Source: Ceratodon purpureus (lineage: Eukaryota > Streptophyta > Bryopsida > Pseudoditrichales > Ditrichaceae). Taken from it: a DNA stretch of 64,000 nucleotides. Below are positions 13,401 to 23,898 of the stretch, one piece after another. The stretch covers positions 6,799,471 through 6,863,470 of the forward strand of contig CM026428.1 in the NCBI GenBank assembly GCA_014871385.1. Direction: 5' to 3'. Both the position numbers and the translations under genes were made by a program. Under the pieces are notes generated by a model that was not told where the DNA came from, made no database searches, and saw only the letters and a list, made by a program, of their open reading frames with translations. The first letter of the stretch is position 1. Each line of letters opens with the position of its first letter.

Positions 13401-14128
13401 TCAATCTTACAGAGAGACTATTCAAGGTTGACAAACAATCGTAACGAACCTTGAAGGTGTCTTGGCACTAGAATTCTTTTCACGACACTAACAAACTCTA
13501 TTGTAGGACGAGAATGAATTACCAGATCCAAGTCATTATCAGCTTCATCTCCGACTGCAACAATGTCACACAGAAATCCCCCATTGAAGTCTAAAACCCC
13601 CAGAGATTCCAGGTTGGAACTATTAAAACCTGCAACGCAAGAAGCAAAGGAAGAGAGATCAGCATATGGAAATTTGAGGTCTCTCAACGAGGGTTTAACC
13701 TAATACAATTGCCAAAAACGTGTAAAATGGTGAAGAGCAACTGACCGAGCAGTCCATCCAAGAAGAAAAACTTCAACCGACAATTGATTGGCTACATCTG
13801 CAGGCATGCCATTAAAAAAGGGCAGACTTGACGCGAGGACCACAACAGATACCAGATGCAGAAATTGAGAAGCTCCAACTTTCGAATTCCTGTGTAACTC
13901 ACCCGGAATCTGGACCTCGAATAGCCTCCTGCTACTTCTTAAACTCTGCCCCAGCCGCTCGCCATTTTCAACGTAGTCACAAGGACGCAGAACGCTCTCA
14001 ACATCTCCGCTTCCTGAATCAAATCGACTCCGACCCGCCGAGGACGATTCAATTTCAACCAAAAGCACAACCCAGAGCACCACACCCGCAACTCGCCGGC
14101 CGTGCAATGATCTTCTCCGCGGCTCCAT
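10444..14128 (-). CDS. PMT-type SAM-dependent methyltransferase (DUF248/Methyltransf_29), Golgi pectin methyltransferase family
   Basis: Eleven coding exons with GT-AG borders and matching phases: 14128-13903, 13629-13523, 13177-12911, 12815-12666, 12561-12297, 12044-11952, 11841-11682, 11528-11271, 11150-11028, 10879-10802 and 10651-10444, for 644 aa. Residues 13-25 form a signal anchor ([13 protein letters not shown]), as expected of a type II Golgi protein. Family landmarks appear in order: HIPCLDN, ERHCP, the [12 protein letters not shown] stretch, FPCGDIQ, the SAM-binding [15 protein letters not shown] (about 264-278), [56 protein letters not shown], and [17 protein letters not shown]. 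The family is linked to homogalacturonan methylation (QUA2 and relatives). In the usual DRVLRPGG motif the first copy reads RAGA. The N-terminal spacer (residues 30-115) is unlike members I remember. Confidence 0.9.
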
Positions 14129-15045
14129 TCAAACTGCCCCGCTTCAACAGCAGGAACCCCCAGAACTGCCACTCCTTCAAATCCTCAACCCGTCAAAATA
14201 CATCGAAACCCTCAACCTAGAATTGTCCAACCTACAGTTTCGTATTTTAGTAAACGTGAACACTCATTTCATTTTCCGTTCCTGTAGCTCGTGCAGCTCC
14301 AGAATCTAGGGAAGATGCCCGCCGGGGCAGAACTTGTTGAGCAGCGCCAATGCTACAGGGTACACAACTTGAATTTAATGTAGTGTAACTTATACAATGA
14401 TGTCTGATGCTGCGGTGATCGTTTAGAATAGGCGCTGCGGCTGCCGGATTTCTGAGTTTGTTCGGCGTTGCTTGATTGCGGTGGTGAGTGGAAGCAGCTC
14501 AGTTGGGCTGGTGGGGAAGAATCCGTGGCAGAGTTGAGAGCACCTGCCGGGTCGTGAAGGGTCTGCAACTAAGCATCTTATCTGTTCGTCAAGCGTGGCT
14601 GCGCATGTGCTTATGAGTTGTTGCCTGGCCCAATAATGGCCTTAAATCTGGGTGCGAACATCTTAACTCCTTTGAAGCTTTACTCCCCTTCGTGCACTTA
14701 CGATTGTAGATTTTCATCTCTTTGCACTTAGCCGTTGTGTGCCCGCGCGGTCATCTGAAATTCGTTCTTCGGAGTTGATCCATGTTTCAATGTTTCAATC
14801 TAACAAGGAACATTGTGAACTTATACTTCCACTTACTAGAATCCCGTTGAGCTAAGAGGTTTCATGTGACAGTATAGTATGGAAGGATAGTGGTGAAAAT
14901 CCTAATATGGTTCGAGTATTGGTTGGTATGCTTCCTGTATACTAATTGTGACGATGGAAGTTGATAGGTGGGATCCATTTTATCTGTACCAATATGATCG
15001 GAGCAGTGATGGTGTGTAGTTTCATGACCTGCAGGAGCGAATATC
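14129..15045. promoter_or_regulatory. Intergenic region between divergent methyltransferase and HNL-type genes
   Basis: About 0.9 kb between two divergent start codons. No protein was recognised and no clear TATA box was seen. It presumably holds both promoters and 5' leaders. Confidence 0.4.
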
Positions 15046-17283
15046 ATGGACCGACGTGGCACTAAAAGAACTCTGGATGATGCAGCGAGTTCTTCCAGTG
15101 CAGAAGGAAAAATGGTACTCATATTTTATTTTATTTTACTTTTCTTCCAGCTCATATTTTGAAAATTGTTGTCACTGTGCATTCTTGTCTTTGCTGATCA
15201 TTACAGACGTTGCTGCAGTTGTGTGATGGGGTATATTCACTCCATGAACCTGAAGGAAAACCAGAAGTGGAGATCATCTTTATTAACGGACAGAGTAAAC
15301 AGGGAATTAGCACTCCGTATGAAAAAGCTTACTGGACGACTTGGTTGGCAAGAGATGGGTCTTCTGATAACTGTTGGCCTAAGACATGGTTAGCGGAGGA
15401 GTTTCCGAGGGCAAGGATTCTCTCAGTTTCATATGATGTTAACCTTGCATTGAAATCGTCCGAATCAGGGACTATGGATCTCTACCCTGTGGGAGAGACT
15501 CTAGTGCAAGAAATGGTTTTCCCTGGAGTTGATATTGGCCAAAATGGATGCCCGGTGGTGTTCGTGTGTCATGATGTTGGAGGTCTGATTGCCAAGCAGA
15601 TTGTGGTTATGGCCCATGACAAATTCAAGATAAACATGGAGATTCAGAAATTATCTTATAGTATAAAAGGGTTTTTCTTTTATGCAACACCTCATGGGGG
15701 TTCAAAATTTGTGACGATGGATTCTGAGATTGGACGACTGAATAGTCGGTTTGAACGTATCCAACGGGAGGTATTCCACAACAGATGGAAGTTTATGGTT
15801 GTTGCAGAAGCTCATGCTACAGCACATGTAAGTTGTGTTCCATTGTTGTTTTTTTTTATTTTGGTTGTTAGTAGGGGCTTGTTAGAATTGAACAATTTGA
15901 TTTTGAATTGATTGTTTTTTATACTCTTATTTGGTGATTTATTTTCTTCAGAATTGGACTCTATTTGGTTCAAAGATTGTTGAGGAGCATTCAGGAAGAT
16001 ATGTTGGATATGACAATGTCCTCCATGTAAGTGCTGATCACTTTGATGTTTGTAGGCCAGAGAGCACAAGGAGTTCAAGTTTCTTGTTTTTGACCCAGTT
16101 TAGTTTATTTCTGAGGATGTTCATGAACTTGAGACACAAAACAAAATTCTCATTCTTCCTCTTGGTTTGGCAAAGGTTGATGACACTTTGTCATCACTTA
16201 GCAAGAAGTTGGAGAACTCTATAGTTGGTTTGGTTGGAATGGGAGGGATTGGAAAGACCACCTTGAGTAAAGTCATATTCAATTCAGAATTGAAGCATTA
16301 TGATGGGTCATCTTATTTGGACAATGTGAAAGAGCATGATGGAAATTTGATTAGGTTCCACAAGCAATTATTTCGAGATCTTTGCAACGGAATATGGGAT
16401 GACATGAAGGGCTTGAAGTATCATCTAGGGAAGATTCAAGAGCAAATTCGAAAGAAGAAGGTTTTGGTTGTAATTGATGACATTGGCACAAGGAAGAACC
16501 TTGAAGAATTGCTCGGAGTGCTATGTGCATTTAAGGAGGAAAGCAATGGCAGTAAAGCGATTATTACTTCTTGTGAATGGGACATTTTGAGAGAAGCTAT
16601 GCCTAACAAAGGAATCCAAGAGGTGGTTGGGTAGAACGAGGATGAGGCTATGAAATTATTCTCTAACTATGCCTTCCAAGATTTTAATGGTGAAGAAGAG
16701 AGAAGTGAATTTGATGATCAAGCTTTGAAAATTGTCACGGCTTGTAGGAGACTACCATTAAGTTTGGAGATTATTGGCTAGCATTTGCAAAGACAAAACC
16801 ATCTTTGTAGAGAAGAGCGGATAGAAATGTGGATAGGTGCACTGAAGAGGCTAAAGGCAGCTAAAGCTCTAGAAGGTTGCCAAAACAATGATGAGAAGCT
16901 TTGGTCTCAATTAAGAATCAGTTATGACGGCTTAAATAAGCGGAAGCAGGAATTATCTCTGGACTTTGCTTACATTTTGAATAATTTGGAAGATACAAAC
17001 AAGAACACCATTGCTTGGATTTGTGGCTGCTTCGATGCTATACAAACTTCCATAGATGTCTCTCTTATCAAAGTGATCAACAAAAAAATTGTTCACAGAA
17101 AAGTCTTTTTTAAGTCTAAATTTTCTACAAGTAGATGGTTTAGTACCATCAAAGACAAACTTACTATGCACGACCAATTACACGAACTTGGTCAACGGCT
17201 TGTGCAGGAGGAGGCATTCAAAAATATTTCCAAAATATATTTGAGACAAGAATGAAATTCAAGAACTATTTGAGATAAAAGAG
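15046..17283 (+). pseudogene. Broken hydrolase-NBS (HNL-type) resistance-gene homologue, LRR missing
   Basis: Exon 1 is 15046-15114 (23 codons) and exon 2 is 15207-15827. Exon 2 encodes an alpha/beta-hydrolase-like domain of the SERAC1/lipase type (VEIIFING, TTWLARDGS, CWPKTWL, VVFVCHDVGGLIAKQ, FFYATPHGGS). A further exon starts near 15952 and continues it (SADHFDVCRPES). An NB-ARC domain follows with P-loop GMGGIGKTT (about 16237), kinase-2 VLVVIDDIG, RNBS-B GSKAIITS, GLPL-like CRRLPLSLEIIG and MHD-type MHDQLHEL. This hydrolase-NBS fusion matches the HNL class described from bryophytes. Damage: one frame change near 16105, TAG stops at 16632 and 16780, another frame change near 17250, and the LRR is absent because unrelated repeats begin after 17284. 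The nucleophile position of the hydrolase reads HDVGG where active relatives have HSxGG. Confidence 0.82.
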
Positions 17284-17339
17284 GTAAATTTTATGACTTG
17301 TATGTACTGTATATTTCTATTTTACTTTTTATTATGTAT

Positions 17340-17623
17340 TAATATGGTTTATCCTGTGATCACATTCGGGAGCGATTCTCACCATCTTTCACAGACACGC
17401 CTCCTCCATCAAACTGAACACGCACTTGCAAAAATCCAACCACAGAATCACTCCCTGCTCTCTCAATTACACCACAACCCATCTATAGCGCGACGAAATC
17501 CACAATTCTAATCAGCCAAACCCCGGAACTATCTTAAAATACCAGCAGAACACCGAAAGAATGCCCCTGAGAAAGTACCGTGGCGCCAGCGTCCATTGTC
17601 TCGCAGGATAGTTTAGAACCTGT
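17340..17623. repeat. 284-bp direct repeat, copy 1
   Basis: This stretch is nearly identical to 18969-19252, in the same orientation. It runs from 'tatggtttatcctgtgatca' to 'gcaggatagtttagaacctg'. It joins directly to the minus-strand frame ending at 17613, so the two may belong to one mobile unit. Confidence 0.9.
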
Positions 17624-17981
17624 TCACGACCTCATGCTGAGGCATCTGGATTACCAGTTGATTCAAAACAAAACCCCTCAATATAAACCTCACGATGAGC
17701 GGCACACGGTGACGCCTGCAGAAAACAGAATAGACCAGTGCAATCTGTAACACAACAGCCAATAGATTAGTCTCCAAACCAGAAAGCTCATAGACGTGAT
17801 CTAAAACATACGCATAAGCCCGTGTGAGCCTGCTAGCTTCTAAACTAAGACCCTGATACCTCTCAAAAAACGTCACTGCTGAGCTAATATCTCGAATAAT
17901 CACTTGATGGTCACGGAAAATACGAGCCCACTCTGCTGGGCTTACGGAGCTCTCACTGTACCCTAAAGAACGGAACTCCAT
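17613..17981 (-). other. Unrecognised minus-strand frame within a repeat, probably element-borne
   Basis: A 122-codon frame opens with an ATG at 17981 (MEFRSLGYSESSV) and contains a hydrophobic C-terminal half (LLAVVLQIALVYSVF). The opening dozen codons and the upstream flank recur at 21164-21291, where the frame soon diverges into other sequence. I recognise no family. Because both ends are repeated elsewhere in the window, it is more likely a captured gene piece or transposon part than a host gene. Confidence 0.35.
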
Positions 17982-18065
17982 GTCATCGTCGTAGAGAATG
18001 GCGAGAGCCGATGAGAGCTGATGCGCGATGCGAGATGCGAGATGAGAATGGCGTGGTGAGGGAGT
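17942..18065. repeat. 124-bp repeat, copy 1 (partner 21164-21291)
   Basis: The segment beginning 'ttacggagctctcactgtac' recurs in the same orientation at 21164 with only a few substitutions, including the short duplication-prone string of 'gcgagatgcgagatgagaatg'-like words. It ends near 'gtggtgagggagtc' in both copies. Confidence 0.88.
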
Positions 18066-18112
18066 CAGCTGAAGTTTTGGAATATCATATTTGTTTTTCC
18101 TTTATTTTGCAG

Positions 18113-20544
18113 ATTGAGATCCAGAGGATACGATTACAGACATCAGTCATGTTGAAGAATCAGTGCGGCGATGTTAGTATGTAGATTTCATTATTTTGTT
18201 TTTCTTATCTTGAGTCTTTTTTTTCTGTTGGGTTGTTAGGATTTCTGTCTTCACTCTGTTAGTTTAGTTTTTGAAGATTAGAAGTTAATCGAAGATGTAG
18301 GGGCCATGCCCGGCCGAAGGCCGCCGAAGCCGCGCGGCAGCGCGGCAGCGCATTTGTTGTTGTTCTAGTTTTTTAACTGTTTCGTTTTTTATTTATTTTC
18401 TCGGTTCAGGAGTTGCGTTGGATAATTCTGCCCCTGGTAAGTCTCTCGTTGATGATGGATTGGTGTTGCGATCAATCACTCGTCCTATTCAGGAGGCTTC
18501 CCTGAGCGGTGTGTTTTTTGTTACTGTTTTTGGTTATATATTTTATGTGTTTTAATTCTGTTGTTCTTTTGATTTTCTTTTTCTTAAATTTTTTTAAGTT
18601 TGTCTTAGTATAAATCATGTTTTGTAGGTTTGGATGTTGGGTTTGATATTAACGATCCATCAATGTACGAGCCGCTGGCTGAAAACGATACCGAGTTTGA
18701 AAATATGCAATCAGGTATTTATTTGGATTTTGTATTTAAATATATTGTTATTTTTTTGTGAGTTTCAATCCTGTCGTATTTTTATTTTATCTGATAGTTT
18801 CTCACTCTCCTTGTGTTAATCCCTTTGCAGGTTTTCTGGGAGCGGCAGATGTTGTTGCGGGGTCCGATGGTCCTGGTATTTTAAGGGAAGGAGGGTCAGG
18901 CTATGTAGATGCTGGTAAGTTTATATTAGCGGCTGATGGCCGCACTAGATTTAACGAAATGGTTTTACTAATATGGTTTATTCTGTGATCACATTCGGGA
19001 GCGATTCTCACCATCTTTCACAGACACGCCTCCTCCATCAAACTGAACACGCACTTGCAAAAATCCAACCACAGAATCACTCCCTGCTCTCTCAATTACA
19101 CCACAACCCATCTATAGCGCGACGAAATCCACAATTCTAATCAGCCAAACCCCGGAACTATCTTAAAATACCAGCAGAACACCGAAAGAATGCCCCTGAG
19201 AAAGTACCGTGGCGCCAGCGTCCATCGTCTCGCAGGATAGTTTAGAACCTGAGCTATCTGTTGTACCATATTCTATTGAACTGAATATCATGGCTCTTTC
19301 TACCAACAGATTGGTGGCATTACTTGTCTAAGTATGGCAATTGAATTTGGAGTTTAACTTGGAGTTTGATTATATATGTTTTGATTTTGCTTTGTTTTTT
19401 TCTGTTTCTATTTTTATGCTAAATTTTGATTATGTGAGTTTATGTTTATGTAGATGTTGTAATTGGCGACAGAAAATTCACAAATAAAACTCCGAGAAGA
19501 ATGGGAATCTTGGAATGGCGGAGGCAAATATCCCTACCGACAAGGCAATGCTGATCACTGGTCATCGTGATGTAAAATCTTTCAATGAGTACAACAACAA
19601 TCCGATGAAGCTGAATATTGATACTTGTTAGCGCATAATCTCTGGAGAAGGAAAGAAATACTTGGAGGTTTTATCACAAGAAGTAAAGAAGGCAAATTCT
19701 GTTAAGGTAACATTTCTAATCACTTGTTCTTTTTAATTTTGAAATTCTTTAGTTTCTGTTTGGTTTGATATTCTGATCTTTGTATATTCTGATACTAACA
19801 ATTTTTAATTGCTAGGTTGAGGAAGAGAGAAAAGCGACTGAAATAATGAATAATGCGAAATTTAATGGAACAGTATCGGTTTCGCGCAAGGTTTCTATCA
19901 ACAGCGATGCCGCTGCCTTGAAGGTTGAACAACCTGTTCAAGACTCTAAGGTATCTGTTATTCTGATAACAGTTTTAATTTGCTCTAGCTTGTTGTTTCT
20001 GACTTGTGTTTTTAATTCGTTTTCACTCTGATTTTAACATATCTGTGTTTGGTTATTTTTCTACAAGATCCTACTAAAGATGTAAGAATGTTATGAAGAT
20101 CAGTCCCTATGTTTGTGAAGAGGTAAGTTGATAATCAATCATGTGATGTTAGTTTTTTCTGTCGTTTGTTTTTTCATATCTTTTTTCTAATGATATGATT
20201 TCGCTTCTTTTTAGTGTTTTGTGAAGCAGGGATCGTCACCTGGAGGATTTGTGTTCGGGTCTGCTTCTGGATGCAACTTTTTCAACTTTAACTGTCCGTT
20301 TGATCCAAGCTTCATGACAAGTTTTATGACCAAGCTTCCTAAGGTAATTCATATTCTTATTCGAAATTGTTGATCTATTATTTTTTCGTTTATCTGAATT
20401 GGCTTGATTATTTGAAATATCTGACTTGGTTTAAATAGTTTCTGTCTTCTTGGTTTGAAGGTGAATCTCAAGCCGGAGCCCCCGTTAGTTCTCTGTAGTT
20501 TTTCAAATGAACTTGAAGGGATCTGTATAGGCTTAGCAAACTGA
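18113..20544 (+). pseudogene. Multi-exon gene relic ending in a tyrosine-recombinase-like motif (Crypton/DIRS style)
   Basis: Several small open segments lie between GT-AG borders, for example DPEDTITDISHVEE (18118 on), LVDDGLVLRSITRPIQEASL (18439 on), LDVGFDINDPSMYEPLAEN, and FLGAADVVAGSDGPGIL (18832 on). After a nested 284-bp repeat at 18969-19252 comes an exon from 19454 that reads KFTNKTPRRMG. It changes frame by one base near 19510 and continues MAEANIPTDKAMLITGHRD, then VKSFNEYNN. The R...GHR...Y spacing resembles the RxxR/HxxR-Y core of tyrosine recombinases found in Cryptons and DUF3504 proteins. A TAG follows at 19629. Later exons (19816-19950, 20215-20343, 20461-20544) stay open to a TGA at 20544. 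The frameshift, the stop and the inserted repeat make it non-functional. Family assignment is an inference from the motif. Confidence 0.45.
18969..19252. repeat. 284-bp direct repeat, copy 2
   Basis: Near-identical to 17340-17623. Here it interrupts the recombinase-like gene relic between two of its exons and is followed by unrelated sequence. Confidence 0.9.
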
Positions 20545-21000
20545 TGTATATAGGTTTATAGTTTTGTAAATAGTTCAGGAATTGGTAGAGTGTTGTGGAT
20601 TTTTGTGAAGCCTTTTAACACAAGATGTTAAAAAGGAAACTTCTGCAATGTAATTTTCGAGAAGGACGCTTTGACGTGCAAATTTGAACAATTGTAAATC
20701 TCTGTCTATGATATGTGTGAATTGTATGTAAATGATGTGTGTGAATTGTATGTAAATGATGTTTGTATACAGTTTGATAATTGTATGGTTTTTTGTATAT
20801 TTTTGTTAGAAGCTTGCATTTCTAAGAACATGTCTAAGTAATTTTTTATCAGTTTTTAACTGCTCTCTTTATACAGTAAATTCGAGACTTAACTATTTGA
20901 TAAAATGAAGTATATGTTCTTCAATATTCAATCTAAAAATCCCTGAATAGAAATTTTCGTACTTCAAGTTCGTATAACGGAAATTTCAAAATTAAAAAAA

Positions 21001-21035
<35 letters not shown>

Positions 21036-21163
21036 CGAAAAAAAAAATTCACTTGCCCGGGCCCCGCGGGCTTTCCGTGCCCACAAACCCGGGAGGCGAA
21101 ACGTCGCGGGTGTAGTGACGCAAGAGGTTCGTTTATTTCCCATAGAAAAAATCCCAAAAGGGG
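20545..21163. other. Gene-free spacer with poly(A) tract and GC-rich island
   Basis: It contains the 3' flank of the recombinase-like relic, including a short tandem 'tgtgtgaattgtatgtaaatgatg' twice at 20713-20762 (each unit slightly over 20 bases). It also has an A run at 20994-21032, immediately followed by a GC-rich 70-bp patch (gcccgggccccgcgggc near 21055). No coding region was recognised. Confidence 0.6.
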
Positions 21164-21291
21164 GTTACGGAGCTCTCACTGTACCCTAAAGAACGGAACT
21201 CCATGTCATCGTCGTGGAGAATGGCGAGAGCTGATGAGAGCTGATGCGCGATGCAAGATGCGAGATGAGAATGGCGTGGTGAGGGAGTCTG
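21164..21291. repeat. Copy 2 of the 124-bp repeat, followed by unrecognised sequence
   Basis: Matches 17942-18065 in the same orientation. Minus-strand frames that cross it (21133-21466) are Arg- and Ser-rich and resemble no family I know. This copy continues into different flanking sequence at both ends. Confidence 0.85.
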
Positions 21292-21778
21292 CTGAAGGCC
21301 TCCCGTGCATCCTCGCCGAAGCCTCCCGGACGTTCCAGAACTGGACACTCTCGCAACGACGATGACGAGCTTCCGCTTCCTTTGGAAGGAGGCACTTAAA
21401 CAAGTTACCAAACCCTAAAATAACATTATCTACTAATCTCTTACTTTTCACAATCTTAAATATCACCCCATGTAGATAGTGTTTCTTTTACGTACAACAT
21501 TGCTTTTGTGTATCTGCTCTCTCATATCCGGTTGTCAACTGATCACAACTCAAATGCATACATAAAACTGTCACTGTACGCAAGGGGATAAATATCTACA
21601 ACGTTTTGGATGTGAAGCACTGAAATGTACGCATTGGGAATTATTGTGTCATATACGAGTGCAGTGACGCATTTAGGCGCATCTATCCACGTGCTGCTAC
21701 TTCCTGGGTATTGGAAGTTGTTGATTAAAATTTATCGGGTAAGCTGGGAAGGAGGCAGGGCGAGAGAATGGTTATAAA

Positions 21779-21992
21779 CAAACAAACAAACAAACATAAC
21801 AAAACAAAACACCAATTTAAAGTATAGATAGATAGATGACACTTTGATGTACATTGGTGGCACTTTGGATGAAGTAAAAATCATTGGTGGTATATTAATG
21901 TGATAATCTATTTCAATTAAAATATCACTTTTATATTAAAGTAAAAAATCATTTTTTACATTAAAGTAAAATATCACTTTCACATTAAAGTA
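21779..21992. repeat. Simple repeats: (AAAC)n, (GATA)n and a short 'attaaagtaaaa' array
   Basis: Tetranucleotide runs 'acaaacaaacaaacaaac' (21779-21799) and 'atagatagatagatg' (21824-21838) are followed by three spaced copies of 'tatcacttt' with 'attaaagtaaaa' between 21920 and 21992, just upstream of the U2AF65 retrocopy. Confidence 0.75.
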
Positions 21993-22013
21993 AAAGCACA
22001 CAATCACCATACT

Positions 22014-22021
22014 ATTATATA
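22014..22021 (+). promoter_or_regulatory. Candidate TATA box for the U2AF65 retrogene
   Basis: 'ttatataa' lies about 213 bases upstream of the U2AF65 start codon, which would give a leader of roughly 180 bases. This is the only good TATA-like element found in the adjacent 250 bases. Function is inferred. Confidence 0.4.
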
Positions 22022-22233
22022 AACTGAGCTTCAGATGATGGAAGACTATCTTGTACCTTATTCTACTTTCTTCTATTCGTTGAAAGGAACAAGTTACAAC
22101 TCTTATGTTAGAGCCTTGTAGTTAATCTTTCATTATTATATTTAGTTTAATTCATGATTTGGCTTCTTTATATTGTAGCACAATCAAATCTTTGAAGAAG
22201 TGTAGTGTTGGAACTGAATAAAAGTTAGAGATT

Positions 22234-23898
22234 ATGACAAACGTGAAGGAGTTGTACGAGGACTATAATTCTCCTCCACCCCGTTTGCACTTGCATTTGC
22301 ACGTCAATAGAGACCTTAATTATGACTTTGATGACCGTCACAAAAATGGCAATCAAGGGAGGAAGCGCAAGAGTTGTTCTCACAAATCTAGCAGAGATAG
22401 AGGAAGAAGTTGGATGAAAGATAAAGATAGAGAAAAAGATCAATGCCATATGGATGATCGAGATTGTGATAGAGACAAAGGTGACAAAATAGACGAAGGG
22501 GACTGCAGAAAACAAAAGTGGGTTGAGCGAAGAAGCCGTGAATATGGTGGCCAAAATAAAAGGCGCAAACATCGATCTTATTCCACATCTCTTTCAAGAT
22601 CCCCTTCTCGCACACAAAGGAGATCCCGCTCAAAGTCTCCTTCGCGTAGCCATAGAAAGAAAACTAGTGGATTTGATGTGGCTCCCCCAAATGCTACAAT
22701 ATTGAATCAAATTCCTGGAATGCCTCCAGCCATGTTCCCATTTGGTGGTACACAGTTTGGAGGTCTTCTTGGAATGCCAACACAAGCTATGACTCAACAA
22801 GCAACTAGGCATGCCCGTCGTGTTTATGTTGGTGGTCTCCCTCCAATGGCTAATGAACAAAGAATTGCAACATACTTTAGTCAAATGATGGCATCTATGG
22901 GAGGGAACACTGCTGGACCAGGTGACGCTGTTATAAATGTGTACATTAACCAAGAAAAAAAATCTGCGTTTGTTGAGATGCGTACTGTTGAAGAAGCTAG
23001 CAATGCTATGGCTCTGAATGGCATAATTTTTGAAGGAGTCTCTGTGAAAGTGAAAAGACCAAGTGATTATAATCCATTAATGGCTGCACCACTAGGTCCA
23101 AGTCAACCTAGTCCGCACCTCAACTTGGGTGCAGTCGGATTAACGCTTGGAAGTGTTGTCGGAGGGGCTAATGGACTTGACCGCATTTTTATTGGAGGTT
23201 TACCTTACCACCTAAGAGAGCTTCAAATCAAAGAATTGCTTGAGTCATTTGGACCCTTGCAAGGGTTTGATCTTGTTAAGGACCATGATACGGGGAATTC
23301 CAAAGGTTACGGCTTCTGTGTTTATCAGGACCCGTCTTTTAGTACAGACCTTGCCATTGAAAATCTTAATGGTTTGAAAATAGGCAATAGGACTCTAAGC
23401 ATGCGTCGGGCATCTGCAAGTGGAAAACTAAAGTCTGATCAAGAAAATGTTTTGGCACATGCACAACAACATATCGCCATGCAAAAACTTGGATTGCAAG
23501 CTAGTGAGGCCGGTGCATTCACTTTGGATGCCATGTCAATGTTTCCAATGATGGCCGGAATGAGAAATGACCTTTCATTAGAAAATCCTACCAAAGTTGT
23601 TGCTTTGACTAAGGTTGTAACACCCAACCACTTGAAAAATAACAAAGAGTACCAAGAGATCCTTGAAGACATGAAGTTTGAGTGCGAAAAGTATGGAAAC
23701 TTGGTGAATGTTGTTATTCCAAGACCTAGAGGTGGTGAAGAAGTTTTTGGCTTAGGCAAGGTCTTTCTTCAGTATTCTGATATTGTTGGTGCTGCAAATG
23801 CCAAGGCTTTGCTTCATGGGCAAAGATTCGATGGAAATTTGGTTGTTGCTAAATACTACCCAGAGGATAAGTTTGAAGTGAGGGATTTTGGAGGTTAA
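22234..23898 (+). CDS. U2AF65: U2AF large subunit (U2AF65) homologue, intronless retrocopy
   Basis: One uninterrupted frame of 554 codons starts at ATG 22234. The order is that of U2AF65: a charged Arg/Asp-rich N-terminus, an RS stretch (SRSPSRTQRRSRSKSPSRSH, about residues 120-140), RRM1 with RNP2 VYVGGLP (about 198), RRM2 with IFIGGLP (about 319) and RNP1 KGYGFCVY (about 357), and a C-terminal UHM (about 462-554). The UHM keeps the RxF-type loop (QRF near 530) and ends KYYPEDKFEVRDFGG. U2AF65 binds the polypyrimidine tract and, with U2AF35 and SF1, marks 3' splice sites. Plant U2AF65 genes normally have many introns, so the complete lack of introns, together with an A-rich stretch after an 'aataaa' near 24083, points to retroposition. 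An intact frame over 1.6 kb argues that it is expressed or young. The usual GFD-APP segment before RRM1 is present (SGFDVAPP). Confidence 0.92.
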   Translation: MTNVKELYEDYNSPPPRLHLHLHVNRDLNYDFDDRHKNGNQGRKRKSCSHKSSRDRGRSWMKDKDREKDQCHMDDRDCDRDKGDKIDEGDCRKQKWVERRSREYGGQNKRRKHRSYSTSLSRSPSRTQRRSRSKSPSRSHRKKTSGFDVAPPNATILNQIPGMPPAMFPFGGTQFGGLLGMPTQAMTQQATRHARRVYVGGLPPMANEQRIATYFSQMMASMGGNTAGPGDAVINVYINQEKKSAFVEMRTVEEASNAMALNGIIFEGVSVKVKRPSDYNPLMAAPLGPSQPSPHLNLGAVGLTLGSVVGGANGLDRIFIGGLPYHLRELQIKELLESFGPLQGFDLVKDHDTGNSKGYGFCVYQDPSFSTDLAIENLNGLKIGNRTLSMRRASASGKLKSDQENVLAHAQQHIAMQKLGLQASEAGAFTLDAMSMFPMMAGMRNDLSLENPTKVVALTKVVTPNHLKNNKEYQEILEDMKFECEKYGNLVNVVIPRPRGGEEVFGLGKVFLQYSDIVGAANAKALLHGQRFDGNLVVAKYYPEDKFEVRDFGG

